Source of the DNA: Promicromonospora sukumoe
GTDB taxonomy: Bacteria > Actinomycetota > Actinomycetes > Actinomycetales > Cellulomonadaceae
Reading direction: 5' to 3'
Length of the DNA stretch: 64,000 bases
NCBI RefSeq assembly: GCF_014137995.1
Contig: NZ_JACGWV010000001.1
Location: 1,240,001 to 1,304,000, forward strand
Below are positions 1 to 8,308 of this stretch, piece after piece; positions within the stretch are counted from its first letter, which is position 1, and each line of letters begins with the position of its first letter. A program made the position numbers and the translations under genes. The notes under the pieces are model-generated. The model was not told where the DNA came from. It did no database searches and worked only from the letters and a program-made list of their open reading frames with translations.

Positions 1-2
1 TC

Positions 3-1358
3 GCGGCGTACCGCGTGATCCCCGGGGTCGTGGTCCTGGCGCGGGACGCGGACGACATCGCGGCCGCGGTGCGGGCCTGTGCGCGGCACGGCGTGCCCTT
101 CGTCGCCCGCGGGTCGGGCACCGGGCTGTCGGGCGGTGCGCTGCCGCACGCCGAGGGCGTGCTCGTGGTCATGTCGCAGATGCGCGCGATCCGGGAGGCC
201 GACGTCGCCAACCAGCGGGCCGTCGTCGAGCCGGGGGTGATCAACCTGCACCTCACCGCCGCGACCAGCCCCGACGGCTACTACTTCGCGCCCGACCCGT
301 CCAGCCAGTCGGTGTGCTCGATCGGCGGCAACGTCGCCGAGAACTCGGGCGGCGCGCACTGCCTCAAGTACGGCTTCACCACCAACCACGTCACCGGCGT
401 GGACCTGGTGACCCCGGGCGGCGAGCTGGTCGAGATCGGCGGCAAGGCGCCGGACCCGCCCGGGTACGACCTGCTCGGCGCGCTCGTCGGCAGCGAGGGC
501 ACGCTCGGCATCGTCACCGCGGCCACGGTGCGCCTGACCCGGCTGCCGCAGGAGGTCCGCACCCTGCTCGCGGCCTTCCGCACCATGGACGACGCCGGGG
601 CCGCCACCTCCGCGATCATCGCGGCCGGCGTGGTCCCCGCGGCGATCGAGATGATGGACGCCCTCGCGATCGAGGCCGCGGAGGCCGCCGTGCACTGCGG
701 CTACCCGGCCGGCGCGGGCGCGGTGCTCGTGGTCGAGCTGGACGGCCCGGCGGCGGACGTCGCGGGGGAGTTCGACGACGTCGTCCGGCTGTGCGAGGCC
801 GCGGGCGCGTTCGAGGTGCGGGTCGCGGCGGACGACGACGAGCGCGCCCTGATCTGGAAGGGCCGCAAGTCCGCGTTCGCGGCGGTCGGCCGGATCAGCC
901 CGGACTACATCGTGCAGGACGGCGTGATCCCGCGGACGGCACTGCCGCTCGTGCTGCGGCAGATCGCCGAGCTGGGCGAGAGCGCGGGCGTGCGGGTGGC
1001 GAACGTGTTCCACGCGGGCGACGGCAACCTGCATCCGCTGGTCCTGTTCGACGGCGCGGTCGAGGGCGCCGTCGACCGCGCGGAGGCGGTGGCCGGCGGC
1101 ATCCTCGACCTGTGCCTGGAGCACGGCGGGTCCATCACGGGCGAGCACGGCGTGGGCGCCGACAAGGCCAAGCACATGCCACGCATGTTCACCGCCGACG
1201 ACCTCGACACGATGCAGGCGGTGCGCTGTGCCTTCGACCCGGACGGTATCTCCAACCCCGGCAAGGTGTTCCCCACGCCGCGGCTCTGCGGGGAGCGGCC
1301 CGGGCGGCACCAGGGCGCGCACCCCCTGACGGAGTCCGGTGTGGCGGAGGTCTTCTGA
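3..1358 (+). CDS. glcD: Glycolate oxidase subunit GlcD, FAD-linked (5' end outside window)
   Basis: This is the catalytic FAD subunit of glycolate dehydrogenase, which oxidises glycolate to glyoxylate. The frame is open to the left edge (it reads AAYRVIPGVV), so the GTG at 15 is internal and the N-terminus is missing. Visible features are the PCMH-type FAD-binding core (GSGTGLSGGA, then GGNVAENSGGAHCLKYG) and the C-terminal FAD-oxidase motif HAGDGNLHP followed by GEHGVG. About 450 residues are present; full family members have roughly 480-500. The stop overlaps the glcE start by one base (TGATG), so the two are translationally coupled. The family assignment is firm. D-lactate dehydrogenases are close relatives, but the glcE and glcF neighbours favour glycolate. 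Confidence 0.9.
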   Translation, partial: AAYRVIPGVVVLARDADDIAAAVRACARHGVPFVARGSGTGLSGGALPHAEGVLVVMSQMRAIREADVANQRAVVEPGVINLHLTAATSPDGYYFAPDPSSQSVCSIGGNVAENSGGAHCLKYGFTTNHVTGVDLVTPGGELVEIGGKAPDPPGYDLLGALVGSEGTLGIVTAATVRLTRLPQEVRTLLAAFRTMDDAGAATSAIIAAGVVPAAIEMMDALAIEAAEAAVHCGYPAGAGAVLVVELDGPAADVAGEFDDVVRLCEAAGAFEVRVAADDDERALIWKGRKSAFAAVGRISPDYIVQDGVIPRTALPLVLRQIAELGESAGVRVANVFHAGDGNLHPLVLFDGAVEGAVDRAEAVAGGILDLCLEHGGSITGEHGVGADKAKHMPRMFTADDLDTMQAVRCAFDPDGISNPGKVFPTPRLCGERPGRHQGAHPLTESGVAEVF

Positions 1359-2716
1359 TGGCGGACCTGGGGCGGCTCGCCGACGCGCTGCGGCAGCACG
1401 GCGGCGAGGTGCGGGAGGCCGGGCCCGACGACGTCGTCGACGGGGTGCCGGCCACGGCGGTGGCGCGGCCGGCGTCGGCGGAGGGGGTGGCGGCCGTGCT
1501 GCGCGAGGCGACCGCGCAGGGGATGGCCACCGTGGCGCGGGGCGCCGGGACGGCGCTCGACTGGGGCGCCCCGCCCGAGCGCGCCGACCTGATCCTGGAC
1601 ACGACGGGCCTGGACCGGCTCGTGGAGCACGGCGCGGGCGACCTCGTGGTCGTGGCCGAGGCCGGGCTGCCCGTCTCGTCGCTGCTGGAGACGGTGCGCG
1701 GCGCGGCGCAGGAGCTCGTGGTGGACCTGCCGCCCGGACGCCTGGTGGGCGGGTCCACGGTCGGCGGCCTGCTGTCGACCGGCGCGTCCGGCCCGCGGCG
1801 CCTGCAGCGCGGCGGGGTCCGGGACCTCGTGCTCGGCGCGACGGTGGTGCTCGCCGACGGCACGCGGGCGTCGTCGGGCGGCAAGGTGGTCAAGAACGTC
1901 GCCGGGTACGACCTCGCCAAGCTGCTGACCGGCGCCTACGGCACGCTCGGCATCGTGGTCCGGGCCGCCTTCCGGCTGCACCCGGTGCGGCCGGACCGGG
2001 CCTTCGTCGTCGGTTCCGGCCCCTTGGCCGACGTCGCCGCGCGGGCCCGGGACGTCGTCGCCTCGCAGCTCGCGCCCGCCGCCGTCGAGATCGACCGGCC
2101 CGCGGGGAGCGACGTCGCCGAGGTGGCGGTGCTGCTGGAGGGTACGGGGGACGCGGTCGGGCAGCGGGCCGGTGCCGTGGCCGGGTTGGTGGGCGGGCGG
2201 GTTCAGGACGGGCCGCCTGGGTGGTGGGCGGAACTTCCGGGGGTCTCGGTGGGCGGCTCTTCGCGGGTTGAGCCTGTCGAAACCGGGGTCTCGACAAGCT
2301 TGACCAGCGGTGGCTCGACGGGCGGGGTCCCGCGGGTTGAGCCTGTCGAAACCCGTGGGGTGACGCTTGCCAAGGCGACCGCCACGCTCACCGGGGTGGC
2401 CGCACTTCTCACGGCCGCGCGCGACGCCGAGCAGCGGTACGACGTCGGGATCGCGCTGCGCGGGACCGCCGCCGGGGTGCTGCACGCCGCGGTGACGGGG
2501 ACGCCCGAGGCGACCGCGCTCGCCGTCGGGCACCTGCGGGCGGCCGCACCCAGCCCGCGGGAGGGGACCGTGACGGTGCTGCGCGCGTCGCGCGAGGTGC
2601 GGACCGCGATCGACGCGTGGGGTCCCGTGGGCGGGCTCGACCTGATGCGGGCGATCAAGCGGCAGCTCGACCCCGGGCGGAACCTGGCACCCGGCCGATT
2701 CGTGGGAGGCATCTGA
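1358..2716 (+). CDS. glcE: Glycolate oxidase FAD-binding subunit GlcE
   Basis: This is the second FAD-binding subunit of the GlcDEF complex. The N-terminal half carries the PCMH fold (ARGAGTALDWG, GGLLSTGASGPRRLQ, NVAGYDLAKLLTGAYGTLGI). The ATG at 1358 overlaps the glcD stop, and the TGA at 2714-2716 overlaps the glcF start, giving a tightly coupled operon. It encodes 452 residues, somewhat long for GlcE, usually about 350-420. Part of the excess is a stretch of about 33 residues encoded by an inserted repeat at 2262-2360, which contributes two RVEPVET peptides in a probable surface loop. The reading frame is kept through the insertion. Function is inferred from family and operon. Confidence 0.87.
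   Translation: MADLGRLADALRQHGGEVREAGPDDVVDGVPATAVARPASAEGVAAVLREATAQGMATVARGAGTALDWGAPPERADLILDTTGLDRLVEHGAGDLVVVAEAGLPVSSLLETVRGAAQELVVDLPPGRLVGGSTVGGLLSTGASGPRRLQRGGVRDLVLGATVVLADGTRASSGGKVVKNVAGYDLAKLLTGAYGTLGIVVRAAFRLHPVRPDRAFVVGSGPLADVAARARDVVASQLAPAAVEIDRPAGSDVAEVAVLLEGTGDAVGQRAGAVAGLVGGRVQDGPPGWWAELPGVSVGGSSRVEPVETGVSTSLTSGGSTGGVPRVEPVETRGVTLAKATATLTGVAALLTAARDAEQRYDVGIALRGTAAGVLHAAVTGTPEATALAVGHLRAAAPSPREGTVTVLRASREVRTAIDAWGPVGGLDLMRAIKRQLDPGRNLAPGRFVGGI
2262..2360 (+). repeat. Dispersed inverted repeat inserted in frame within glcE
   Basis: Two direct copies of GGTTGAGCCTGTCGAAACC (near 2266 and 2335) flank an inverted relative, GGTCTCGACAAGCTTGACC, at 2287-2305. The first copy and the inverted copy can pair at 15 of 19 positions, forming a hairpin. 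Related copies occur at 30610-30632 and 39571-39589. The sense reading gives RVEPVET, the inverted reading gives VSTSLTS. It interrupts an otherwise normal GlcE sequence without breaking the frame. Confidence 0.8.
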
Positions 2717-4083
2717 TGACCGAGGCGAAGCCGGACCTGCTGGGATCGTTCGACGGTCCGGGGAGTGACGGGACCGGGTCTGACGGGCAAGGCGCCTTCG
2801 ACGGGCACCATCCGCCGGCCCGCGCGCTGGTGGACGACTGCGTGCACTGCGGGTTCTGCCTGCCCGCCTGCCCCACGTACTCGCTGTGGGGCGAGGAGAT
2901 GGACTCCCCGCGCGGCCGGATCCACCTCATGAAGCAGGGCCTGGAGGGCGAGCCGATGTCGGCGGCGCTCGTGCAGCACGTCGACGCGTGCCTCGGCTGC
3001 ATGGCGTGCGTGACGGCGTGCCCGTCGGGGGTGCAGTACGACAAGCTCGTCGAGGCGACGCGGCAGCAGGTCGAGCGGCGCGGCGCCGAGCACCGGACGC
3101 GTGGGCAGCGGCTGCTGCGGTCGGCGATCTTCGCGCTGTTCCCGCGTCCGGAGCGGCTGCGGCGGGTGCTCCCGCTGCTCGCGGCATACCAGCGCTCGGG
3201 TCTGTCGCGGCTGGTGCGGCCGGTGCTCGGGCGGATCTCGCCCACGCTGGCGACGATGGAGGCGGTCGCGCCGCCGGTGGGGCCACGCGTCCCGGTGCCG
3301 GCGCGCCTGCCCGCCGTCGGGGAGCGGCGGATGACGGTGGGGCTGCTGCTGGGCTGCGTGCAGCGGGAGTTCTACCCGGGCGTCAACGCCGCGACCGCGC
3401 GGGTGCTCGCGGCGGAGGGGTGCGACGTCGTCGTGCCGCCGGACCAGGGCTGCTGCGGCGCGCTGTCCGTGCACGCGGGGCGCGAGGCCGAGGGGCTGGA
3501 CTACGCGCGGGCGCTGATCGACGCCTTCGAGGACGCCGGCGTCGAGCGGATCGTCGCGAACTCGGCCGGGTGCGGGTCCACGATGAAGGACTATGCGGAC
3601 CTGCTCGCCGACGACGCCGCGTACGGGGAGCGGGCCGCCTCCTTCGCGCGCCGCACCCGGGACGTCGCCGAGGTGCTGGCGGAGCTGGAACCCGTCGCGC
3701 CGCGGCACCCGCTGCCGCTGACCGTGGCCTACCACGACGCCTGTCACCTGCGGCACGCACAGGGCGTGAAGGCCCAGCCACGCGCGGTGCTCGCGACGAT
3801 CCCGGGGCTCGTGGTCAAGGAGATTGCCGAGGGAGACATGTGCTGCGGGTCGGCCGGCATCTACAACCTGACCAACCCGGAGCCGGCACGCGAGCTGGGG
3901 GACCGCAAGGCCGCGCACGTGGCGGCGACCGGCGCCGAGCTGCTGGTCACGTCCAACCCGGGCTGCCTGCTGCAGATCACGGACGCGCTGACCCGGCAGG
4001 GACGGGCCATGCCGACGGCGCACATGGTGCTGGTGCTCGACGCGTCGCTGCGCGGCGTCGGGCCCCAGGAGCTGCTGGGCTAG
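2716..4083 (+). CDS. glcF: Glycolate oxidase iron-sulfur subunit GlcF
   Basis: This is the electron-transfer subunit of glycolate oxidase (455 residues). Two ferredoxin-type 4Fe-4S motifs are visible near the N-terminus (CVHCGFCLPACP and CLGCMACVTACP). Two cysteine-rich CCG domains follow (QGCCGALSVHAG and DMCCGSAGIYN), the usual architecture of GlcF, GlpC and heterodisulfide-reductase-like subunits. The ATG at 2716 overlaps the glcE TGA. It is the last gene of the operon; a long hairpin begins 11 bp after the stop. Electrons probably pass from here to the quinone pool at the membrane, as in the E. coli complex; that is family knowledge. Confidence 0.9.
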   Translation: MTEAKPDLLGSFDGPGSDGTGSDGQGAFDGHHPPARALVDDCVHCGFCLPACPTYSLWGEEMDSPRGRIHLMKQGLEGEPMSAALVQHVDACLGCMACVTACPSGVQYDKLVEATRQQVERRGAEHRTRGQRLLRSAIFALFPRPERLRRVLPLLAAYQRSGLSRLVRPVLGRISPTLATMEAVAPPVGPRVPVPARLPAVGERRMTVGLLLGCVQREFYPGVNAATARVLAAEGCDVVVPPDQGCCGALSVHAGREAEGLDYARALIDAFEDAGVERIVANSAGCGSTMKDYADLLADDAAYGERAASFARRTRDVAEVLAELEPVAPRHPLPLTVAYHDACHLRHAQGVKAQPRAVLATIPGLVVKEIAEGDMCCGSAGIYNLTNPEPARELGDRKAAHVAATGAELLVTSNPGCLLQITDALTRQGRAMPTAHMVLVLDASLRGVGPQELLG

Positions 4084-4094
4084 GGGCCGGCACT

Positions 4095-4160
4095 GAGTTC
4101 GGTCGGTTGCGTCGAGACCGGTCCGATGATGGACCGATCTCGGGGCAACGGACCGAACTC
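4095..4160. repeat. Long intergenic palindrome, family A copy 1
   Basis: Two 30-nt arms (4095-4124 and 4131-4160) are complementary at 26 of 30 positions around a 6-nt loop. The outer stem begins GAGTTCGGTC and closes GACCGAACTC. There is no U-tract. It lies 11 bp after glcF and may end that transcript. A second copy is at 19604-19669; the third base pair of the stem is G-C here and C-G there, a compensatory change. Confidence 0.85.
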
Positions 4161-4281
4161 GATGTGCCCGTAGGAAGTCCGGTGAGGGAGCCCGTGGACG
4201 TGCATGTCACATCGTCTCGACCCCGGGGGACGGGCACTCCCGTGGGAGAATGTTCGGGCATCTGTCATCGAAGGGAACACC

Positions 4282-6927
4282 GTGAACGAAACGCCCCGTG
4301 ACCAGGGGAACGACCGCGAGGGCGACCGCCGCGGCGAGCGCAAGGGCGGCAATCGCAGCGAGGGCTACGGGCCGCGTCGCGACGACCGGGGCGGAGAGCG
4401 CGGTGGTGACCGGGGCCGCCGGAATGACGGCCCCCGTGGTGGCAACGCTCCTCGGCGCGACGACGACCGTCCGCGCCGCTCCTCCGACGACCGCGGGGCC
4501 GACCGCCCGCGCCGCGACGACCGCGGCGGCGACCGGCCGTACCAGCAGCGCGGCGGCGACGACCGTCCCCGCCGTCCGTACGGCGAGCGGGACAACCGTG
4601 GCGCCCGTGACGACCGCGGTGCCCGTCCGTACCGTGGTGGCGACGGCGACCGTCCGCGCCGGCCGTACGAGGACCGCGACAACCGCGGGGGCGACCGTCC
4701 CGCGCGCCGCGACGACGGCCCGCGTCGGTCCTTCGGTGACCGCGACGACCGTCCGCAGCGCTCGTTCAACGACCGCGGCGGCGACCGGCCGCGCCGGAAC
4801 TTCGACGACCGGGGCGACAACCGCCCCGCGCGTCAGGGCGACGACCGGCCCCGCCGGTCCTTCGGCGACCGTGACGACCGTCCGCAACGTTCGTTCAACG
4901 ACCGTGACGACCGTCCCCGTCGTTCGTTCGACGATCGCGGCGGCGACCGTCCGCGTCGTGACGACCGTGGTGGCGACCGTCCCTTCCAGCGTGGCGGCGA
5001 CGACCGTCCGCGCCGTTCGTACGGTGACCGGGACGACCGTCCGCAGCGTTCGTTCAACGACGGGGGCGAGCGTCCTCGTCGGTCCTTCGACGACCGTGGT
5101 GGTGACCGTCCGCGTCGTGACGACCGTGGTGGTGACCGTCCGTACCAGCGTGGTGGCGACGACCGTCCGCGCCGTTCGTACGGTGACCGGGACGACCGTC
5201 CCCAGCGCTCGTTCAACGACCGCGACGACCGGGGTGCCCGCGACGGCCGCGGACGCGACGACCGCCCGCAGCGTTCGTTCAACGACCGTGGTGGTGACCG
5301 TCCCCGTCGTGACGACCGCGGTGGCGACCGTCCGTTCCAGCGGGGCGGCGACGACCGTCCGCGCCGCTCGTACGGTGACCGGGACGACCGTGGCGCCCGC
5401 GACAGCCGCGGTGCGCAGGCCGGCGGCGCCCGCTCGTTCCAGGGGAACGACGGCGACCGGCCCCGCCGGTCCTTCGACGACCGTGGTGGTGACCGTCCGC
5501 GTCGTGACGACCGGGGCGGCGACCGTCCCCGTCGCGACGACCGCGGCGGCAGCCGCCCGCGCAACGACGACCGCGGTGGCGACCGTCAGCGCCGTTCGTT
5601 CGGCGACCGCGACGACCGGACCCGCCCGGAGAACCACGAGGAGCGTGAGGAGCGCGCTCCCCGCGCCCCCGAGCCGGAGATCGCCGAGGACGCCTCGTTC
5701 AGCCAGCTCGACCGCGACGTCCGCTCGCGCCTGCGCGGCCTGAGCAAGGACCACGCCGAGTACGTCGGGCTGCACCTGGTGATGGCGGGCCGGCTGCTCG
5801 ACGTCGACCCGGAGCGTGCCTACGAGCACACCCAGGCCGCGGTGCGCGGCGCCGGTCGCATCGACATCGTGCGCGAGGCCGCCGGCATCGCGGCCTACCA
5901 CACCAACCGGTACGCCGAGGCGCTGCGCGAGCTGCGCACGGTCCGCCGGCTGAACGGCTCGTCGGAGCACCTGCCGATCATGGCCGACGCCGAGCGCGGC
6001 CTCGGCCGCCCGGAGCGCGCGCTGGCGCTCGCGGCCTCGGAGGAGGCCGCGACCCTCGACGCGACAGGCCGCATCGAGCTCGCGATCGTGGCGAGCGGCG
6101 CCCGCTCGGACCTGGGCGAGCACGACGCCGCCCTGGCCGTGCTGGACAAGGTCTCGGCCGAGGACGCCCAGGGCGACCTCGGGCTGCGCGTGGTGCAGGC
6201 CCGCGCCGTGGCGCTCGAGGCCGCAGGCCGGGCCGACGAGGCCACCGCGCTCCTGGCGACGGTCGACAGCGCGGCCCTCGAGCGCGCCATCGGCGCCCAG
6301 ACTCCCGGCGAGGACATCACCGTGTTCGACGTCGAGGAGGACGCGGCGCTCGCCGAGCAGGAGTACGCCGCCGAGCACCCCGAGGAGTTCGCGGAGGACG
6401 ACGAGCCCGAGGACTCGGACGACGACGAGGACGACGACAAGGACTCGGACGACGAGGACGAGGACGAGGACGAGAACGACGAGGACGAGGAGGACTCGGC
6501 AGGGTCTGCCGAGTCGGGCGATTCCGCTGACTCCGGCGATTCCGCTGACTCGGCTGATTCCGGGGACTCGGCCGATTCGGCGGACTCCGGCGACTCGGCA
6601 GACTCCGCGGACTCGCCGGACGAGCCCGAGGACGAGGACGCCGCGGACGAGCCCGACTCCGACGAGCCTGGCGAAGCCGACTCCGACGACGTCAAGGCCG
6701 ACACCGAGGCGGACGAGCCCGAGGCGGACGCCGTCGACGAGCCCACCGCCGCCGAGTCCGACGAGGCTTCCGACCTGCAGTCGGACCAGGCCTCCGACGA
6801 CGCCCCGGCCGACGCCGAGCAGGCCGAACCGGCCGACGCCGAGCCGGCTCCCGCCCAGCCCACCACCACCGAGGGTGACGCTGCCGCCGAGGGCGACCGG
6901 TCCGACGTCGGGCAGGAGAAGGCGTGA
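4282..6927 (+). CDS. TPR-like protein with giant Arg/Asp/Gly-rich N-terminus and acidic C-tail
   Basis: The GTG start at 4282 follows AAGGGA; the frame stays open upstream but that part has no ribosome site. It encodes 881 residues in three parts. Residues 1 to about 455 are low-complexity, built from D, R, G, P, S and F, with blocks such as DDRGGDRPRRDDRGGDRP and six copies of RRS-[FY]-GDRDD. Residues about 470-680 are a helical TPR-like domain (LRGLSKDHAEYVGLHLVMA onward) matching the protein at this place in other actinobacteria (Rv1691-type). Residues about 704-790 are a D/E-rich then Ser-Asp repeat tail (GDSADSADSGDSAD). The stop overlaps the next gene (GTGA). The conserved domain suggests a cytoplasmic scaffold; the disordered regions could bind RNA or form condensates, which is speculation. 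Confidence 0.85.
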   Translation: MNETPRDQGNDREGDRRGERKGGNRSEGYGPRRDDRGGERGGDRGRRNDGPRGGNAPRRDDDRPRRSSDDRGADRPRRDDRGGDRPYQQRGGDDRPRRPYGERDNRGARDDRGARPYRGGDGDRPRRPYEDRDNRGGDRPARRDDGPRRSFGDRDDRPQRSFNDRGGDRPRRNFDDRGDNRPARQGDDRPRRSFGDRDDRPQRSFNDRDDRPRRSFDDRGGDRPRRDDRGGDRPFQRGGDDRPRRSYGDRDDRPQRSFNDGGERPRRSFDDRGGDRPRRDDRGGDRPYQRGGDDRPRRSYGDRDDRPQRSFNDRDDRGARDGRGRDDRPQRSFNDRGGDRPRRDDRGGDRPFQRGGDDRPRRSYGDRDDRGARDSRGAQAGGARSFQGNDGDRPRRSFDDRGGDRPRRDDRGGDRPRRDDRGGSRPRNDDRGGDRQRRSFGDRDDRTRPENHEEREERAPRAPEPEIAEDASFSQLDRDVRSRLRGLSKDHAEYVGLHLVMAGRLLDVDPERAYEHTQAAVRGAGRIDIVREAAGIAAYHTNRYAEALRELRTVRRLNGSSEHLPIMADAERGLGRPERALALAASEEAATLDATGRIELAIVASGARSDLGEHDAALAVLDKVSAEDAQGDLGLRVVQARAVALEAAGRADEATALLATVDSAALERAIGAQTPGEDITVFDVEEDAALAEQEYAAEHPEEFAEDDEPEDSDDDEDDDKDSDDEDEDEDENDEDEEDSAGSAESGDSADSGDSADSADSGDSADSADSGDSADSADSPDEPEDEDAADEPDSDEPGEADSDDVKADTEADEPEADAVDEPTAAESDEASDLQSDQASDDAPADAEQAEPADAEPAPAQPTTTEGDAAAEGDRSDVGQEKA

Positions 6928-7931
6928 CGGCGCGCGCCGGACTGCTCTCCAGCGACGTCCCGCTGGCCGCGGCCTACGACCTCGCCCTCGTCGACCTGGA
7001 CGGTGTCGCGTACAAGGGGCACCTGCCGATCGAGCACGCCTCAGCGAGCCTCGCCGCGGCGCGGTCGGGCGGGATGCGCCTGCTGTTCGTGACGAACAAC
7101 GCGTCGCGGGAGCCGGAGGAGGTCGCGGGCCAGCTCACGGGCCTCGACATCCCGACCGACCCGGACGAGGTGATGACCGCCGCGCAGGCGTGTGCGGCGC
7201 TGCTCACGACCCGGCTGGACGCGGGCGCGAAGGTGCTCGTCGTCGGCGGGAAGGGCCTGGTCACGGCCGTGCGGTCGGCCGGCTTCACGGTGGTGGAGTC
7301 GGCGGACGACGAGCCGGACGCCGTCGCCCAGGGCTACTCGCCCGAGCTGGGCTGGGCGCAGCTCGCCGAGGCCGCCTACGCGGTGGGCCGGGGCGCCTGG
7401 CACGTCGCGAGCAACCTGGACCTGTCGCTGCCGACGGCGCGCGGCTTCGCGCCCGGGAATGGCGCCCTGGTGGGCGCGGTGGTGTCGGCGACGGGGGTCA
7501 CCCCCGACAGCGCCGGCAAGCCGTCCCCCACGATGTACCGGCTCGCGGTCGAGCGGGCCCGCGCGAGCCGGCCGCTCGTGATCGGGGACCGGCTCGACAC
7601 AGATCTCGCGGGCGCGCGCGGCGGCGGGTACCCGGGGCTGCACGTGCTGACGGGTGTCTCGACGGCGCGCGACGCGGTGCTGGCCGTGCCGGGGGAGCGC
7701 CCGTCGTTCGTGGGCGCTGACCTGCGGGCACTGCTGGAGCCGCACCGGGTGCCGGTGCTCGCGGACGGGTGGTACGTGTCCGGCGGCGCGGCGGCGCAGG
7801 TGGCCGACGGCGAGCTGCGGGTCGACGGCGCGGGCATCGACCTGGTCCGCGCGGCCTGCGCGGCGTCGTGGGCTGCCGTCGACGCGGGCGAGAAGCTCGA
7901 CGAGACGACGGTCCCGGACTTCTCGCTCTGA
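6924..7931 (+). CDS. HAD-superfamily sugar phosphatase (NagD-like, HAD-IIA)
   Basis: The 335-residue protein has all HAD landmarks: motif I LVDLDGVAYKG with the nucleophilic aspartate, motif II VTNNASRE, and motif III/IV regions ending in VIGDRLDTDLAGARGGGYPG. The large cap between motifs II and III is of the NagD/PGP2 kind. Members dephosphorylate small phosphorylated metabolites such as phosphoglycolate or glycerol phosphate; the substrate here is unknown. The GTG start at 6924 overlaps the TPR gene stop, so the two are co-translated, as in the mycobacterial Rv1691-Rv1692 pair. A glycolate-related substrate would fit glcDEF nearby, but glcDEF is probably a separate transcript. Confidence 0.88.
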   Translation: MTARAGLLSSDVPLAAAYDLALVDLDGVAYKGHLPIEHASASLAAARSGGMRLLFVTNNASREPEEVAGQLTGLDIPTDPDEVMTAAQACAALLTTRLDAGAKVLVVGGKGLVTAVRSAGFTVVESADDEPDAVAQGYSPELGWAQLAEAAYAVGRGAWHVASNLDLSLPTARGFAPGNGALVGAVVSATGVTPDSAGKPSPTMYRLAVERARASRPLVIGDRLDTDLAGARGGGYPGLHVLTGVSTARDAVLAVPGERPSFVGADLRALLEPHRVPVLADGWYVSGGAAAQVADGELRVDGAGIDLVRAACAASWAAVDAGEKLDETTVPDFSL

Positions 7932-7937
7932 TCTCTC

Positions 7938-8017
7938 GGAAGGTGCGCTTCTACCCAGTCATCGGGCCCGAAAACACGCAGTTTCCGGGCGCAATGACGG
8001 GGTAGAAGCGCACTTCC
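7938..8017. repeat. Long compound intergenic palindrome (family C)
   Basis: The outer arms are 7938-7962 and 7994-8017 (GGAAGGTGCGCTTCTACC pairing with GGTAGAAGCGCACTTCC, one bulge and one mismatch). Inside, GCCCGAAAAC (7965-7974) pairs with GTTTCCGGGC (7981-7990) with one mismatch. The whole forms one rod about 35 bp long starting 6 bp after the HAD gene stop. No U-tract follows. No other copy is seen in the window. Confidence 0.8.
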
Positions 8018-8129
8018 GCCGCGCTACTCCCGCAGAGAACCTCACGGAATTCTCCCGGGTTCTGTCGGGGGCGGCGGGTACCGTGTTGTGCAGCATGCCG
8101 GACGAGCAACAGTGGAGCGTTGACGCACG

Positions 8130-8306
8130 ATGGACGAGTTCTACGAGATCGAGGAACCCGCGGCGGCCCCGGCCGACCCCGAGGCGGGCGTCCGGCATGC
8201 GCTCGACGCGCTCGACGGGCTCGACGACCTGCCCCCGGCCGAGCACGTCGCCCGGTTCGAGGCGGTTCACGACGCGTTGCGGGCGCACCTGAGCGGCGAC
8301 GCCTGA
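8130..8306 (+). CDS. Small conserved hypothetical protein (58 aa) upstream of tlyA
   Basis: The short frame starts ATG at 8130 and ends TGA at 8304-8306, two bases before the tlyA start. The product is acidic, beginning MDEFYEIEEPAAAP, with a helical stretch LDALDGLDDLPPAEHVARFEAVHDALRA. A protein of about the same size sits between the HAD phosphatase and tlyA in mycobacteria (Rv1693), so position and length both support a real gene. Function is unknown. The last part looks like a small helical hairpin, perhaps an adaptor for one of the neighbours; nothing in the sequence shows which. Confidence 0.75.
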   Translation: MDEFYEIEEPAAAPADPEAGVRHALDALDGLDDLPPAEHVARFEAVHDALRAHLSGDA

Positions 8307-8308
8307 CG

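Noticed and set aside
4207-6378. Long open frames on the minus strand and in a second plus frame across the repeat-rich TPR gene
   Set aside because: They exist because the Arg/Asp/Gly repeat has no stop codons in any frame. Their translations are low complexity with no domain, while the chosen frame contains a conserved TPR-like region and couples to the next gene.
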